From positions 10,304 through 31,883 of the forward strand of contig DFGU01000011.1 in NCBI GenBank assembly GCA_002371785.1: DNA of 21,580 nucleotides, given 5' to 3'. This DNA is from Bacteroidales bacterium UBA3742. GTDB lineage: Bacteria > Bacteroidota > Bacteroidia > Bacteroidales > Paludibacteraceae. Below the pieces are notes generated by a model. It searched no databases, had not been told where the DNA came from, and worked only from the letters and a program-made list of their open reading frames with translations. A program made the position numbers and the translations under genes. Positions within the stretch are counted from its first letter, which is position 1; each line of letters begins with the position of its first letter. Positions 15,190-21,580 of this stretch are shown here, in pieces.

Positions 15190-16593
15190 TCAAAACCAAC
15201 GAGAATGAACAGAAAAATGCATCTTTGCACCTGTTACAGGATGCAAAAACTCGATATCAGCCGCATGCAAATACAGCCTGTCAGCCTGAGTTCCGTACAG
15301 CGGATCACCAACAATAGCGGCACCCAAACCATCCGGATGAGCACAATGAACCCGCAATTGATGCGTTCGGCCGGTCTCCGGATACAGATTCAGACCTACA
15401 CGACCATCCTCAAAACGCTTCACCACTTCAAAACGCGTCTTGGCCGTCTTACCATACGCATAATCCACCATCTGACGTGGTCTATCCAGCGGGTTAGGAA
15501 GCAGAGGCAGATCCATAATACCATGATCCGGAATCGGTTTCTCTCCCGCCTGACATACCGCCTCATACCGCTTGCTGACCTGTCGCGTAGCAAAACTGCG
15601 TTGTAGCGAAACATATATCGCTTCCGTCTTAGCCAGCACCACTATACCAGACGTGTCCCTATCCAGTCTATGTACCGCGCGTAACGACTCGATACCCGTG
15701 CGCTCACGAAGACAGCTCTCGAGATTACATACCGACTCCTTACCGGGAACGGTCAATAGCCCTGACGGCTTTAGCGCAACCAGCACATAATCATCCTGAT
15801 ACAAGATGCGAATCTGCTTCTTTAAGACACTATCGTCCTGCCTCTCTATCGGTTCTTCCGTCGGTATACCACGCAGCATATGACGCAGTATAGGCTTGCA
15901 TTTTCCTTGGCAGGCGCCATAGAAAAAGCCCTCTTGTCGCAGCTCACGCGCATCGGCTTTGCCCACCCAAAATTCGGCCATAGCCAAGGGGGCATATCCT
16001 TTTGCTAAAGCATACTGCAGCAACTTTGGTCCACAGCATTCTCCGGCACCTGCAGGTGGCAGGTGTTCCGCCTCTTTCCGATTTCCAGAGAAGTATTCTT
16101 CGGCCGATAAAATCGGCTTTTCTCCTTGAAAAATATCCAGCAAATCCCTGGTCTGACCGCTTCCGGACAGCATTCTATACTGCGCAAAAAGCCAACGTTG
16201 TAACGCACGGCTCCGTTCTCTTCGCTCCTCCGGCCTATCGGTCATCGCCGAAATCTCGGCTTCCTCACGACGAAAATAGCCGTTTTCAACGGCAAAATCA
16301 AATACCGCCGGTACATATCCCGCCATCTCATGACGGCCATCCAGTAGAGAAGAAAAAGCCTTCAGATAGCCATATTCCTCCTCGCCACGCCGGACCACCA
16401 ACACACCAAACATCTTGCCCTGCCTATGCAGTTCCGTCTCCGGATGCTGAGTCATATACGCATGCACCTCACGAACCACCTCTTCGGCAGCGGCTCGCGC
16501 CCAAGGGTGGGGCATACTGCTGAAGGGCGATGCCATGCTTTGTGGCGGGGGACCACTTACTTCTGGCGGTAATATATGATATCTTTCGGACAA
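15190..16593 (-). CDS. RluA-family pseudouridine synthase, Bacteroidota long form
   Basis: It isomerises uridine to pseudouridine in a structured RNA; the target RNA cannot be told from sequence. The catalytic domain lies in the C-terminal 210 residues: YVLVALKPSGLLTVPG, then HRLDRDTSG at 308-316 with catalytic Asp311, SKRYEAVC, and the end motif YPETGRTHQLRVHCAHP. The N-terminal 250 residues form the extension found in this phylum (MFGVLVVRRGEEEYGYLKAFS, FVENGYF-like segment, PPAGAGECCGPKLLQYA, ACQGKCKPILRHML), with conserved Cys residues. The start used is a TTG overlapping the LRR gene end by 37 nt. The first ATG at 16536 would give 448 residues and start 20 nt after that gene's stop, so it is a serious alternative. 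Confidence 0.9.
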   Translation of the reverse strand: MSERYHILPPEVSGPPPQSMASPFSSMPHPWARAAAEEVVREVHAYMTQHPETELHRQGKMFGVLVVRRGEEEYGYLKAFSSLLDGRHEMAGYVPAVFDFAVENGYFRREEAEISAMTDRPEERRERSRALQRWLFAQYRMLSGSGQTRDLLDIFQGEKPILSAEEYFSGNRKEAEHLPPAGAGECCGPKLLQYALAKGYAPLAMAEFWVGKADARELRQEGFFYGACQGKCKPILRHMLRGIPTEEPIERQDDSVLKKQIRILYQDDYVLVALKPSGLLTVPGKESVCNLESCLRERTGIESLRAVHRLDRDTSGIVVLAKTEAIYVSLQRSFATRQVSKRYEAVCQAGEKPIPDHGIMDLPLLPNPLDRPRQMVDYAYGKTAKTRFEVVKRFEDGRVGLNLYPETGRTHQLRVHCAHPDGLGAAIVGDPLYGTQADRLYLHAADIEFLHPVTGAKMHFSVHSRWF

Positions 16594-17108
16594 TTGAAGA
16601 AACTCATTTTGTGCGACTTAGGCGGACGACTTCCTGCATGGTAGATCTGCTTGAGACGCTCGCAATCCGAGAAACACATGTCCGGCCAACGCTTCACACG
16701 CTTACCGACATAGACGGTTTCCAGACTGGCGCAACCGTAGAAAGCCATATCATCTATCCAGCGTAACGAGCCCGGCAAACGAATCTCCTGCAGTTGCGTA
16801 CAATTCATAAAGGCCTGAAAACCCATCTCACGCAATCCCTCCGGCAATTGTATCGACTTCAGGAAATGGCAATACCGAAAAGCCTGATCATCCAGGCGAG
16901 TCACCTGATAATTACTACCTTCGTATCGTACTATCGCCGGCACAACCACCTCTGTATAAGTCCGATATACCGAATCCGTCGGGTCCGATATGACCTGCGC
17001 CGTACGTTTGCCGGTCAGCTCATACCATAGGCCGTTGGCCTCAAACTGCTGCGCTTGCATTCCTAAGGCCGCACAACAAACTGCTAAGAATAGATAAATC
17101 CTTTTCAT
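16557..17108 (-). CDS. Secreted BspA-like leucine-rich-repeat protein
   Basis: The 183-residue product has a signal peptide (RIYLFLAVCCAALGMQAQ). Repeats of the LRR_5/BspA type follow: LDDQAFRYCHFLKSIQLPEG, MGFQAFMNCTQLQEIRLPGS, IDDMAFYGCASLETVYVGKR and a last half MCFSDCERLKQIYHAG. A tail FFNCPKDIIYYRQK follows. No C-terminal sorting signal is visible. It is similar in length and layout to the LRR gene at 13503-13997. It is first in a two-gene operon with the pseudouridine synthase gene and has its own promoter at 17113-17144. Confidence 0.85.
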   Translation of the reverse strand: MKRIYLFLAVCCAALGMQAQQFEANGLWYELTGKRTAQVISDPTDSVYRTYTEVVVPAIVRYEGSNYQVTRLDDQAFRYCHFLKSIQLPEGLREMGFQAFMNCTQLQEIRLPGSLRWIDDMAFYGCASLETVYVGKRVKRWPDMCFSDCERLKQIYHAGSRPPKSHKMSFFNCPKDIIYYRQK

Positions 17109-17112
17109 ACTG

Positions 17113-17144
17113 CAAAAGTACTACAAAATTTCCATATATGCAAA
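17113..17144 (-). promoter_or_regulatory. Promoter of the LRR-pseudouridine synthase operon
   Basis: Minus strand: TTTG (17141-17144) extended to TTTGCATATAT, 20-bp spacer, then TACTTTTG (17113-17120). The -7 box ends 4 nt before the ATG at 17108, so the transcript would be leaderless or nearly so. Confidence 0.8.
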
Positions 17145-17165
17145 TCTCCCTGCAAGATTTATGCC

Positions 17166-17202
17166 AAAAAAAAACAAATGCCACTCTCACGAGCAGCATT
17201 TG
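17166..17202 (-). terminator. Intrinsic terminator of the acyl-CoA synthetase transcript
   Basis: On the minus strand CAAATGC pairs with GCATTTG, with an inner CTC-GTGA-GAG stem in the loop, followed directly by nine Ts (17166-17174). It lies about 20 nt upstream of the next promoter and separates the two units. Confidence 0.9.
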
Positions 17203-17231
17203 CCGAGTATGAAAAAATTCCTTTTGTTAAT

Positions 17232-17263
17232 AAACGCCACATTTGCAACGTTTATCTATGTGG
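17232..17263. other. Interlocked stem candidates in the 3' region of the acyl-CoA synthetase gene
   Basis: AAACG (17232-17236) pairs with CGTTT (17249-17253), and CCACAT (17237-17242) pairs with ATGTGG (17258-17263). The order A-B-A'-B' means the stems are mutually exclusive or form a pseudoknot. The rest of the 17203-17329 gap is AT-rich without a recognised feature. Confidence 0.35.
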
Positions 17264-17329
17264 GGTTCTTTCGATACCCTGTTTTTAACCCATTTATTAT
17301 TTATTAACCTAACTAAATTATAGTGTGTC

Positions 17330-18979
17330 TTACTTATACAGATAGCGCTTGATCGAACGCTTCGGAGTCTTCTCAAACTCCTCGGTAACCAATTCGATAG
17401 CAGTCAGTTGGCTGTACTGCGGCAGTCCCTTGTTCAGCTCAGCACGATTCAGCTCCATCTGTTGAGTCATGGTCTGCTCACCCAGCACCTTCTTGCCTTC
17501 CGGCGAGTTGTCCGGATAAACCAGCGCTACCAGTTTGCCTTCGCGCTCCAGTACGATCGACTCGACCACGCAAGGCATATTGTTCAGTTTGTCCTCAATC
17601 TCCTCCGGGTAGATATTCTGACCGGAAGGACCCAGAATCATGTTCTTCGAACGACCGTGAATGAAGATATTGCCCTCTTTATCCAGGATACCCAGGTCAC
17701 CTGTACGCATCCAGCCATCCTCGGTGAATACGGCCTTGGTAGCCTCTTCGTTCTTATAGTATCCGGCCATCACGTTGATACCCTTCACCTGGATCTCGCC
17801 ATCCTTGCTGTACGGATCTTCCGAGTCGATACGTACGTGGCATTGCGGAATCTCCTTACCGCAACTGTGGAAACGGAAGTTGTACCAGTCCTCGTAAGAG
17901 ATCAGCGGACCGCACTCGGTCATACCATAACCTACGCAGTATTGATAATTGATATCTTTCAGTACGCGCTCTACTTCGCCGTTCAGGGCTGCACCACCGA
18001 TAATGAGGTGACGCAAATGGTTGCCAAAGGCCGTATCCAATCCCTGTTTTACCTTGCCACGAATCACGTTCTTGATACCCGGCACTTTCCAGAGGAACTT
18101 CATCATCGGACTGCTGATCTGCGGCAACACTTTCTTCTTGATGATCTTCTCGATAACCAATGGTACCGTCAGGATCATAAACGGACGTACCTCTGCAAAA
18201 GCCTTCATCAGCGCCGATGGAGTAGGAGCCTTGGTCAGAAAATATACCTGCGAACCATCGCAAACCTGATACAGGAACTCAAACATTAGTCCGAACATAT
18301 GGGCTATAGGCAACATGCTCAGTACGCGATCACCCTTCTTATGAGGAATACGTATGCATGCGAACTCTACGTTTCCGCTCAGGTTCAGATGCGTCAGCAT
18401 CACGCCTTTCGGATTGCCCGTCGAACCAGACGTATAGTTGATGAGCGCCAGATCTTCGTGGTTATCCGTAGGATAATGCACATGCTCCTGCTTCACACCC
18501 TCCGGGAACTTCTTTGCAAACAGCGCATCTACCTCGGCATAGGCTTTCTGTGCCTTGTCGGTAGCGGCAATGATGCTGAAGTCGTCCATGAAGATCGTAG
18601 CCTTCAGCTTAGGCATCTTGGTAGCATCAATCTTCTTGCGTACGTTCGGACCTACATACAGCAAATCAGCCTCCGAGTGGTTGACCAATCCGTGAATATC
18701 TTCGCCGGTGAAATCGGGCAAAATGCTGACTACTACCGCGCGATAGGATTCTATCGCTAAGAAGAGCAGACCCCAGTTGGCACAGTTTCTTCCGGCCAAG
18801 GCGATCTTATCACCGGGTTTAATACCCAAGGCTTCAAAGGTGACGTGCAGTTTCTCAATCTGAGTTGCCAAATCACCATAGGTGTACGAATTATCGCTAT
18901 CTATGTCCTTGAGTGCCAACATATCCCATTGCGACTTGATGGTCTCCTGGAGATATGCTAAATAATGTTTTGTTGCCAT
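17330..18979 (-). CDS. Long-chain acyl-CoA synthetase (AMP-forming)
   Basis: The enzyme activates fatty acids to acyl-CoA through an acyl-AMP intermediate in the cytosol or at the membrane. The 549-residue protein shows the ATP-binding P-loop YTSGSTGNPKG at 182-192, MLPIAHMFG, LIIGGAALNGEVE, YGMTECGP (351-358), WMRTGDLG (423-430) and the hinge HGRSKNMI. The C-terminal catalytic Lys region is KTPKRSIKRYLYK. This fits fatty-acid ligases better than acetyl-CoA synthetase, but chain length is not readable. It lies downstream of a TetR regulator and a patatin-like lipase, consistent with use of fatty acids released from lipids. A palindrome just upstream of its -7 box suggests direct control by that regulator. 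A strong terminator follows. Confidence 0.93.
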   Translation of the reverse strand: MATKHYLAYLQETIKSQWDMLALKDIDSDNSYTYGDLATQIEKLHVTFEALGIKPGDKIALAGRNCANWGLLFLAIESYRAVVVSILPDFTGEDIHGLVNHSEADLLYVGPNVRKKIDATKMPKLKATIFMDDFSIIAATDKAQKAYAEVDALFAKKFPEGVKQEHVHYPTDNHEDLALINYTSGSTGNPKGVMLTHLNLSGNVEFACIRIPHKKGDRVLSMLPIAHMFGLMFEFLYQVCDGSQVYFLTKAPTPSALMKAFAEVRPFMILTVPLVIEKIIKKKVLPQISSPMMKFLWKVPGIKNVIRGKVKQGLDTAFGNHLRHLIIGGAALNGEVERVLKDINYQYCVGYGMTECGPLISYEDWYNFRFHSCGKEIPQCHVRIDSEDPYSKDGEIQVKGINVMAGYYKNEEATKAVFTEDGWMRTGDLGILDKEGNIFIHGRSKNMILGPSGQNIYPEEIEDKLNNMPCVVESIVLEREGKLVALVYPDNSPEGKKVLGEQTMTQQMELNRAELNKGLPQYSQLTAIELVTEEFEKTPKRSIKRYLYK

Positions 18980-19043
18980 ATGAATAGGACTTATTTTTGC
19001 TAAATTTCTGTTTCTTTTATGCGGTCTTTTTCAAAACCGGATG

Positions 19044-19051
19044 CAAAATTA
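19044..19051 (-). promoter_or_regulatory. -7 box of the acyl-CoA synthetase promoter
   Basis: TAATTTTG on the minus strand matches the -7 consensus. The nearest TTTG (19076-19079) is 24 nt away, 4 nt beyond the spacing of the other promoters here, so the -33 box is weak or displaced, as expected for a regulated promoter. The leader would be about 60 nt. Confidence 0.6.
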
Positions 19052-19059
19052 CTGCTAAA

Positions 19060-19081
19060 TTTTCGAACTATTGTTCAAAAA
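19060..19081. promoter_or_regulatory. Candidate TetR operator (22-bp inverted repeat)
   Basis: Plus-strand arms TTTTCGAAC (19060-19068) and GTTCAAAAA (19073-19081) are inverted around TATT and match at 8 of 9 positions. The repeat sits between the TetR gene stop and the acyl-CoA synthetase start and covers the -33 region, 8 nt from the -7 box. Bound there, a repressor would block RNA polymerase. Confidence 0.65.
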
Positions 19082-19092
19082 CGACAATATTA

Positions 19093-19689
19093 TTAATTTT
19101 GTACCGCTTTTATCAATTTATAGAGACCGTGATACGTGCGTTTGAGCAAATCGAAGTCCATTTTCGCCCCCGTCAGTCCGCTATCATAGCTGTTCTTGAT
19201 ATGGGCAAACATGATGGCCGTCAGTTCGGCATCGATGTCACGACGTATATCGCCCGTTCGCTGACCGTAGTTGATGGCGCGTCGCCATAGGTCCAGTTCC
19301 TTAAGTGCCAGCCGTTGTGCCTTGCGGCGAAGCGACGGAAAGCGAGTATAGGCGTCAAACATCAGGTTGTTGACGTTGCTCGTGTTCACGCGCTTGTCCT
19401 CAAACTGCAGCAGGGCGGCTTGCAAGCTGTCCAGATAGCGTTCCATGGCGCCGATCATCTCGTCCATCGTGACGTTTTCCGGTAATTGTAGCGCAGCCTG
19501 CTTGGGTTGCAGAAAATAGCGTTCCATGCAGGTCTGGAAGAGTTCCTCCTGATCCGAGAAGTAGTAGTAGAGCGTACCGCGCCCCATGTCCAGCGCGTTC
19601 TGCAAGTCTGTGATGCTGGTCGCACCAAATCCCTGCAACGCATACAGCTCCATGGCCTTGCTGATGATATATTCGCGTCGGTCCTTCAT
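19093..19689 (-). CDS. TetR/AcrR-family transcriptional regulator
   Basis: The 198-residue protein has an N-terminal TetR helix-turn-helix (about residues 5-50): IISKAMELYALQGFGATSIT, then LDMGRGTLYYYFSDQEELF, with the family's GTLYYYF recognition motif. The rest is the helical ligand-binding domain with no recognisable subfamily. TetR proteins bind DNA as dimers and release it on binding a ligand. Its gene lies between a patatin-like lipase (3-nt gap) and acyl-CoA synthetase. By analogy with acyl-CoA-responsive TetR regulators such as Bacillus FadR, the ligand could be a fatty acid or acyl-CoA (inference). The 3' end is 11 nt from the candidate operator. Confidence 0.92.
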   Translation of the reverse strand: MKDRREYIISKAMELYALQGFGATSITDLQNALDMGRGTLYYYFSDQEELFQTCMERYFLQPKQAALQLPENVTMDEMIGAMERYLDSLQAALLQFEDKRVNTSNVNNLMFDAYTRFPSLRRKAQRLALKELDLWRRAINYGQRTGDIRRDIDAELTAIMFAHIKNSYDSGLTGAKMDFDLLKRTYHGLYKLIKAVQN

Positions 19690-19692
19690 GAC

Positions 19693-20637
19693 TTATGCCT
19701 GGGCGGCAAGCTTCTTTTCGTAGTCGTTAAGCGCACCACGCATCAACAGTCGTCCCTGCTCGATGATCTCTTCGGCTTTGTCAAAGTCAAAGGTGTTGTA
19801 GGCATACTGTGGCATGACGGCATGTACATCGGGTGGGGTAAGACGCAGGCTGAGCAAGGTATTCTGCTGAATCTGCATGTCGTTCATGCGGTCGAGCAAT
19901 CCGAAGAAACTGACGTTACGGCGCAGGTCGCGCGCGCGCTTGCGTCTAATAACGTTCACGCGCGTACTCAGTTCCCGCAGTTTGTCCTCTACGCTCTCCG
20001 GCACGCCGATACCTTTGCTCTCTATGAAATCCAGCGGCTTACGCAGGTTCACCATCTCGGGGTTCTCCTGCGGAACGGCCATCTTGTCCTTGCCCGATAT
20101 GTCCATCGCCACCAGTATATCGCCTTTCTGACGTTTCACTACGTCCAGTGGCAGCGGATTCAGTATTCCGCCGTCCACCAGCAGTCGTCGGCCGCGTTGT
20201 ATGGGTTCGAAGAAGAGCGGGATACTGATCGAGGCACGTACGGCTTCGAACAGACTTCCCTTGGTGAACACCACCTGATCCGTGGCTATCATGTCGGCCG
20301 CCACCAGCGAACAGGGTATCCTCAGACTCTCCAGCGGCTGATCGGGCACGATGGTCTGCAGTTCCTCGATGATACGACTACCCTTGACGATTGAGTTCGT
20401 ACTCAGCAGGTTGATGTCCATCATCTTCAGGATCAACTGCTTATCCACCTGCAAGAACCACTCCTTGGCTTCCTTCAGTCGTCCGGCAGCATACATGCCG
20501 GCGATGATCGAACCCATCGAGCAACCGGCAATCGACGTGATTTGATACCCCCGCTGTTCCAGTTCCTCAATGGCCCCGATATGTGCCAGTCCGCGTGCGC
20601 CGCCGGATCCTAACACCAAAGCAACTCGCTTTTCCAT
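19693..20637 (-). CDS. Patatin-like phospholipase (RssA/NTE type)
   Basis: This is a serine acyl hydrolase that releases fatty acids from phospholipids or similar lipids. The 314-residue protein begins MEKRVALVLGSGGARGLAHIG with the oxyanion-hole glycine motif, followed by the nucleophile elbow GCSMGS with Ser40. SISIPLFF precedes the dyad motif DGG with Asp155 (LLVDGGILNPLP). There is no signal peptide, so it is cytosolic or membrane-associated, as RssA-like proteins are. The start at 20637 is preferred; a TTG at 20652 would add five residues encoded by the upstream heptamer array. It lies 3 nt upstream of the TetR gene. Confidence 0.93.
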   Translation of the reverse strand: MEKRVALVLGSGGARGLAHIGAIEELEQRGYQITSIAGCSMGSIIAGMYAAGRLKEAKEWFLQVDKQLILKMMDINLLSTNSIVKGSRIIEELQTIVPDQPLESLRIPCSLVAADMIATDQVVFTKGSLFEAVRASISIPLFFEPIQRGRRLLVDGGILNPLPLDVVKRQKGDILVAMDISGKDKMAVPQENPEMVNLRKPLDFIESKGIGVPESVEDKLRELSTRVNVIRRKRARDLRRNVSFFGLLDRMNDMQIQQNTLLSLRLTPPDVHAVMPQYAYNTFDFDKAEEIIEQGRLLMRGALNDYEKKLAAQA

Positions 20638-20642
20638 ATTTC

Positions 20643-20691
20643 TAACGACCAACGACTAACTTCTAACGACAAACGACTAACGACCAACGAC
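20643..20691 (-). repeat. Seven-unit heptamer microarray between gcvT and the patatin gene
   Basis: Right after the gcvT stop (TAA followed in frame by TAG) the minus strand reads GTCGTTG, GTCGTTA, GTCGTTT, GTCGTTA, GAAGTTA, GTCGTTG, GTCGTTA, an exact period of 7. TAG triplets in later units close the remaining two frames. It fills almost the entire 56-nt gap, ending 5 nt before the patatin ATG. Confidence 0.92.
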
Positions 20692-20693
20692 TA

Positions 20694-21580
20694 TTATACT
20701 ATCTTAGCCGGCTGCAGTTTCTCGCGAATCTTGATATAGATGATAGTTTCCTTCTTGGCAAAGGCGGTCTTCACGTAGCCCATACCGATACCTACCTTGG
20801 TATTCGGCAGCATGATACCGCTGGTCACATTGCCGATCACGTTGCCTTCTGCATCGCATATCTCGTAGCCGTTACGCGGGATAGCACGCTCCAGACACTC
20901 AAAGTGTACCAGTTTGCGCTGTACGCCTTCGGCTTTCTGCTTCTGCAGGAACTCCTTGTCGATAAAGTCCTTAGCATCCAGTTTGGTGATCCATCCCAAG
21001 CCGGCTTCCAGCGGCGAGGTGGTGTCGTCGATATCATGACCGTAGAGGCAGTACCATTTCTCCAGACGCAGACTGTCGCGTGCGCCGAGTCCGATAGGAG
21101 CCAGTCCGAAAGGTTTACCTACTTCGAAGAGCGCATCCCATATCTGTTTGCCCTTCTCGGCCGGGAAGTACAGCTCAAAGCCGCCGGCACCCGTATAACC
21201 CGTATTGCTCAGTATGACGCCTTGCACACCTGCGAAGTTCCACTCACGGAAGCTATAGTACGGAATCGCACTCAGGTCAGCATCGGTCAGCAGTTGCAGC
21301 AGTTCCGTAGCTTTCGGACCCTGAACAGCCAATTGACCATAGCGCTCCGAAGCGTTTTCCAGTTTCAGATCGGCATCCTTGAATTTCAGATCCAGAATAT
21401 GGTTCACCCAAGCCCAATCTTTGTCAATATTGCCGGCATTGACTACCATCAGATACTTTGTGGTGGAGTATTTGTAGATGATCAGGTCGTCCACAATACC
21501 TCCCTTACCGTTCGGCATGCAGGTGTATTGCGCCTTTCCGGCCTCCAGTTTGCTCACGTCGTTGGTGGTGATATACTGCA
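20694..21580 (-). CDS. gcvT: Aminomethyltransferase, T-protein of the glycine cleavage system (5' end outside window)
   Basis: GcvT transfers the methylene group from aminomethyl-lipoyl H-protein to tetrahydrofolate and releases ammonia. The visible C-terminal part, about 295 codons, reads through to the window edge; the first codons visible are Q-Y-I-T-T-N-D-V-S-K-L, so the GTG at 21557 is not the true start. About 65 N-terminal residues are missing. Family motifs are QYTCMPNGKGGIVDDLIIYK, LMVVNAGNIDKDW, AVQGPKA, SNTGYTGAGGFELYFP, GLGARDSLRLEKWYCLYGHD and SPLEAGLGW. The end is complete and has tandem stops TAA-TAG. It is followed by the heptamer array and then the patatin gene. Confidence 0.95.
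   Translation of the reverse strand, partial: QYITTNDVSKLEAGKAQYTCMPNGKGGIVDDLIIYKYSTTKYLMVVNAGNIDKDWAWVNHILDLKFKDADLKLENASERYGQLAVQGPKATELLQLLTDADLSAIPYYSFREWNFAGVQGVILSNTGYTGAGGFELYFPAEKGKQIWDALFEVGKPFGLAPIGLGARDSLRLEKWYCLYGHDIDDTTSPLEAGLGWITKLDAKDFIDKEFLQKQKAEGVQRKLVHFECLERAIPRNGYEICDAEGNVIGNVTSGIMLPNTKVGIGMGYVKTAFAKKETIIYIKIREKLQPAKIV

Noticed and set aside
20638..20652. TTG start extending the patatin protein by five residues
   Set aside because: The extra residues are encoded by the heptamer array, whereas the MEKRVALVLGSGG start at 20637 fits the family.

Overview
The window looks like a chromosomal segment of a member of the order Bacteroidales (Bacteroidota); I cannot place it to family. 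The reasons are promoters of the TTTG / TAnnTTTG type with 19-20 bp spacers, two Bacteroidota-typical protein families next to each other (DUF4835, linked to type IX secretion and often labelled PorD, and DUF4831), a RluA-type pseudouridine synthase with the long N-terminal extension seen in this phylum, BspA-like leucine-rich-repeat proteins, and initiation regions without Shine-Dalgarno sequences. No rRNA, tRNA, CRISPR array or complete insertion sequence was seen. All genes lie on the minus strand except one transposase-like gene.

Layout. (1) 38-11868 is a tightly packed minus-strand run, read from right to left: tilS, aroE, a DUF4831 protein, a DUF4835/PorD-like protein, recN, rarA, hemW, a class A penicillin-binding protein and a secreted TPR protein. 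Many junctions overlap or nearly touch (TAATG, ATGA, 20-nt overlap), so it probably behaves as one long operon from a promoter just upstream of tilS. It mixes tRNA decoding, shikimate synthesis, DNA repair, haem handling and cell-wall synthesis. (2) 11898-12850 holds a plus-strand RAYT-like Y1 transposase whose promoter interleaves with the divergent tilS promoter and which ends at a bidirectional terminator. Its HUH metal-binding motif is altered to Tyr-Val-His. (3) 12872-14695 is a minus-strand envelope cluster: lipoprotein, BspA-like LRR protein and small outer-membrane barrel. (4) 14703-15189 is a gene-free AT-rich stretch with repeated GCATATTT motifs. (5) 15190-17144 is a second LRR gene overlapping the RluA-type gene. 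(6) 17166-20637 is a lipid module: patatin-like phospholipase, TetR regulator and long-chain acyl-CoA synthetase, with a palindrome just upstream of the acyl-CoA synthetase promoter that is a good candidate TetR operator. (7) 20694-21580 is the 3' part of gcvT.

The most unusual signal is not a gene. Seven short microarrays sit exactly at the 3' ends of genes. Five are heptamer arrays, one has period 8 and one period 11. Every array has a different unit sequence, yet they share position, a period that is not a multiple of three, and a stop trinucleotide in the unit. Six of the seven therefore place stop codons in all three forward frames right after the gene, and in four cases the array itself supplies the gene's stop codon. 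A further 26-bp hairpin-forming unit is duplicated head to tail beside one array. Three promoters in the window also share an extended TTTGCATATAT upstream element with identical 20-bp spacing.
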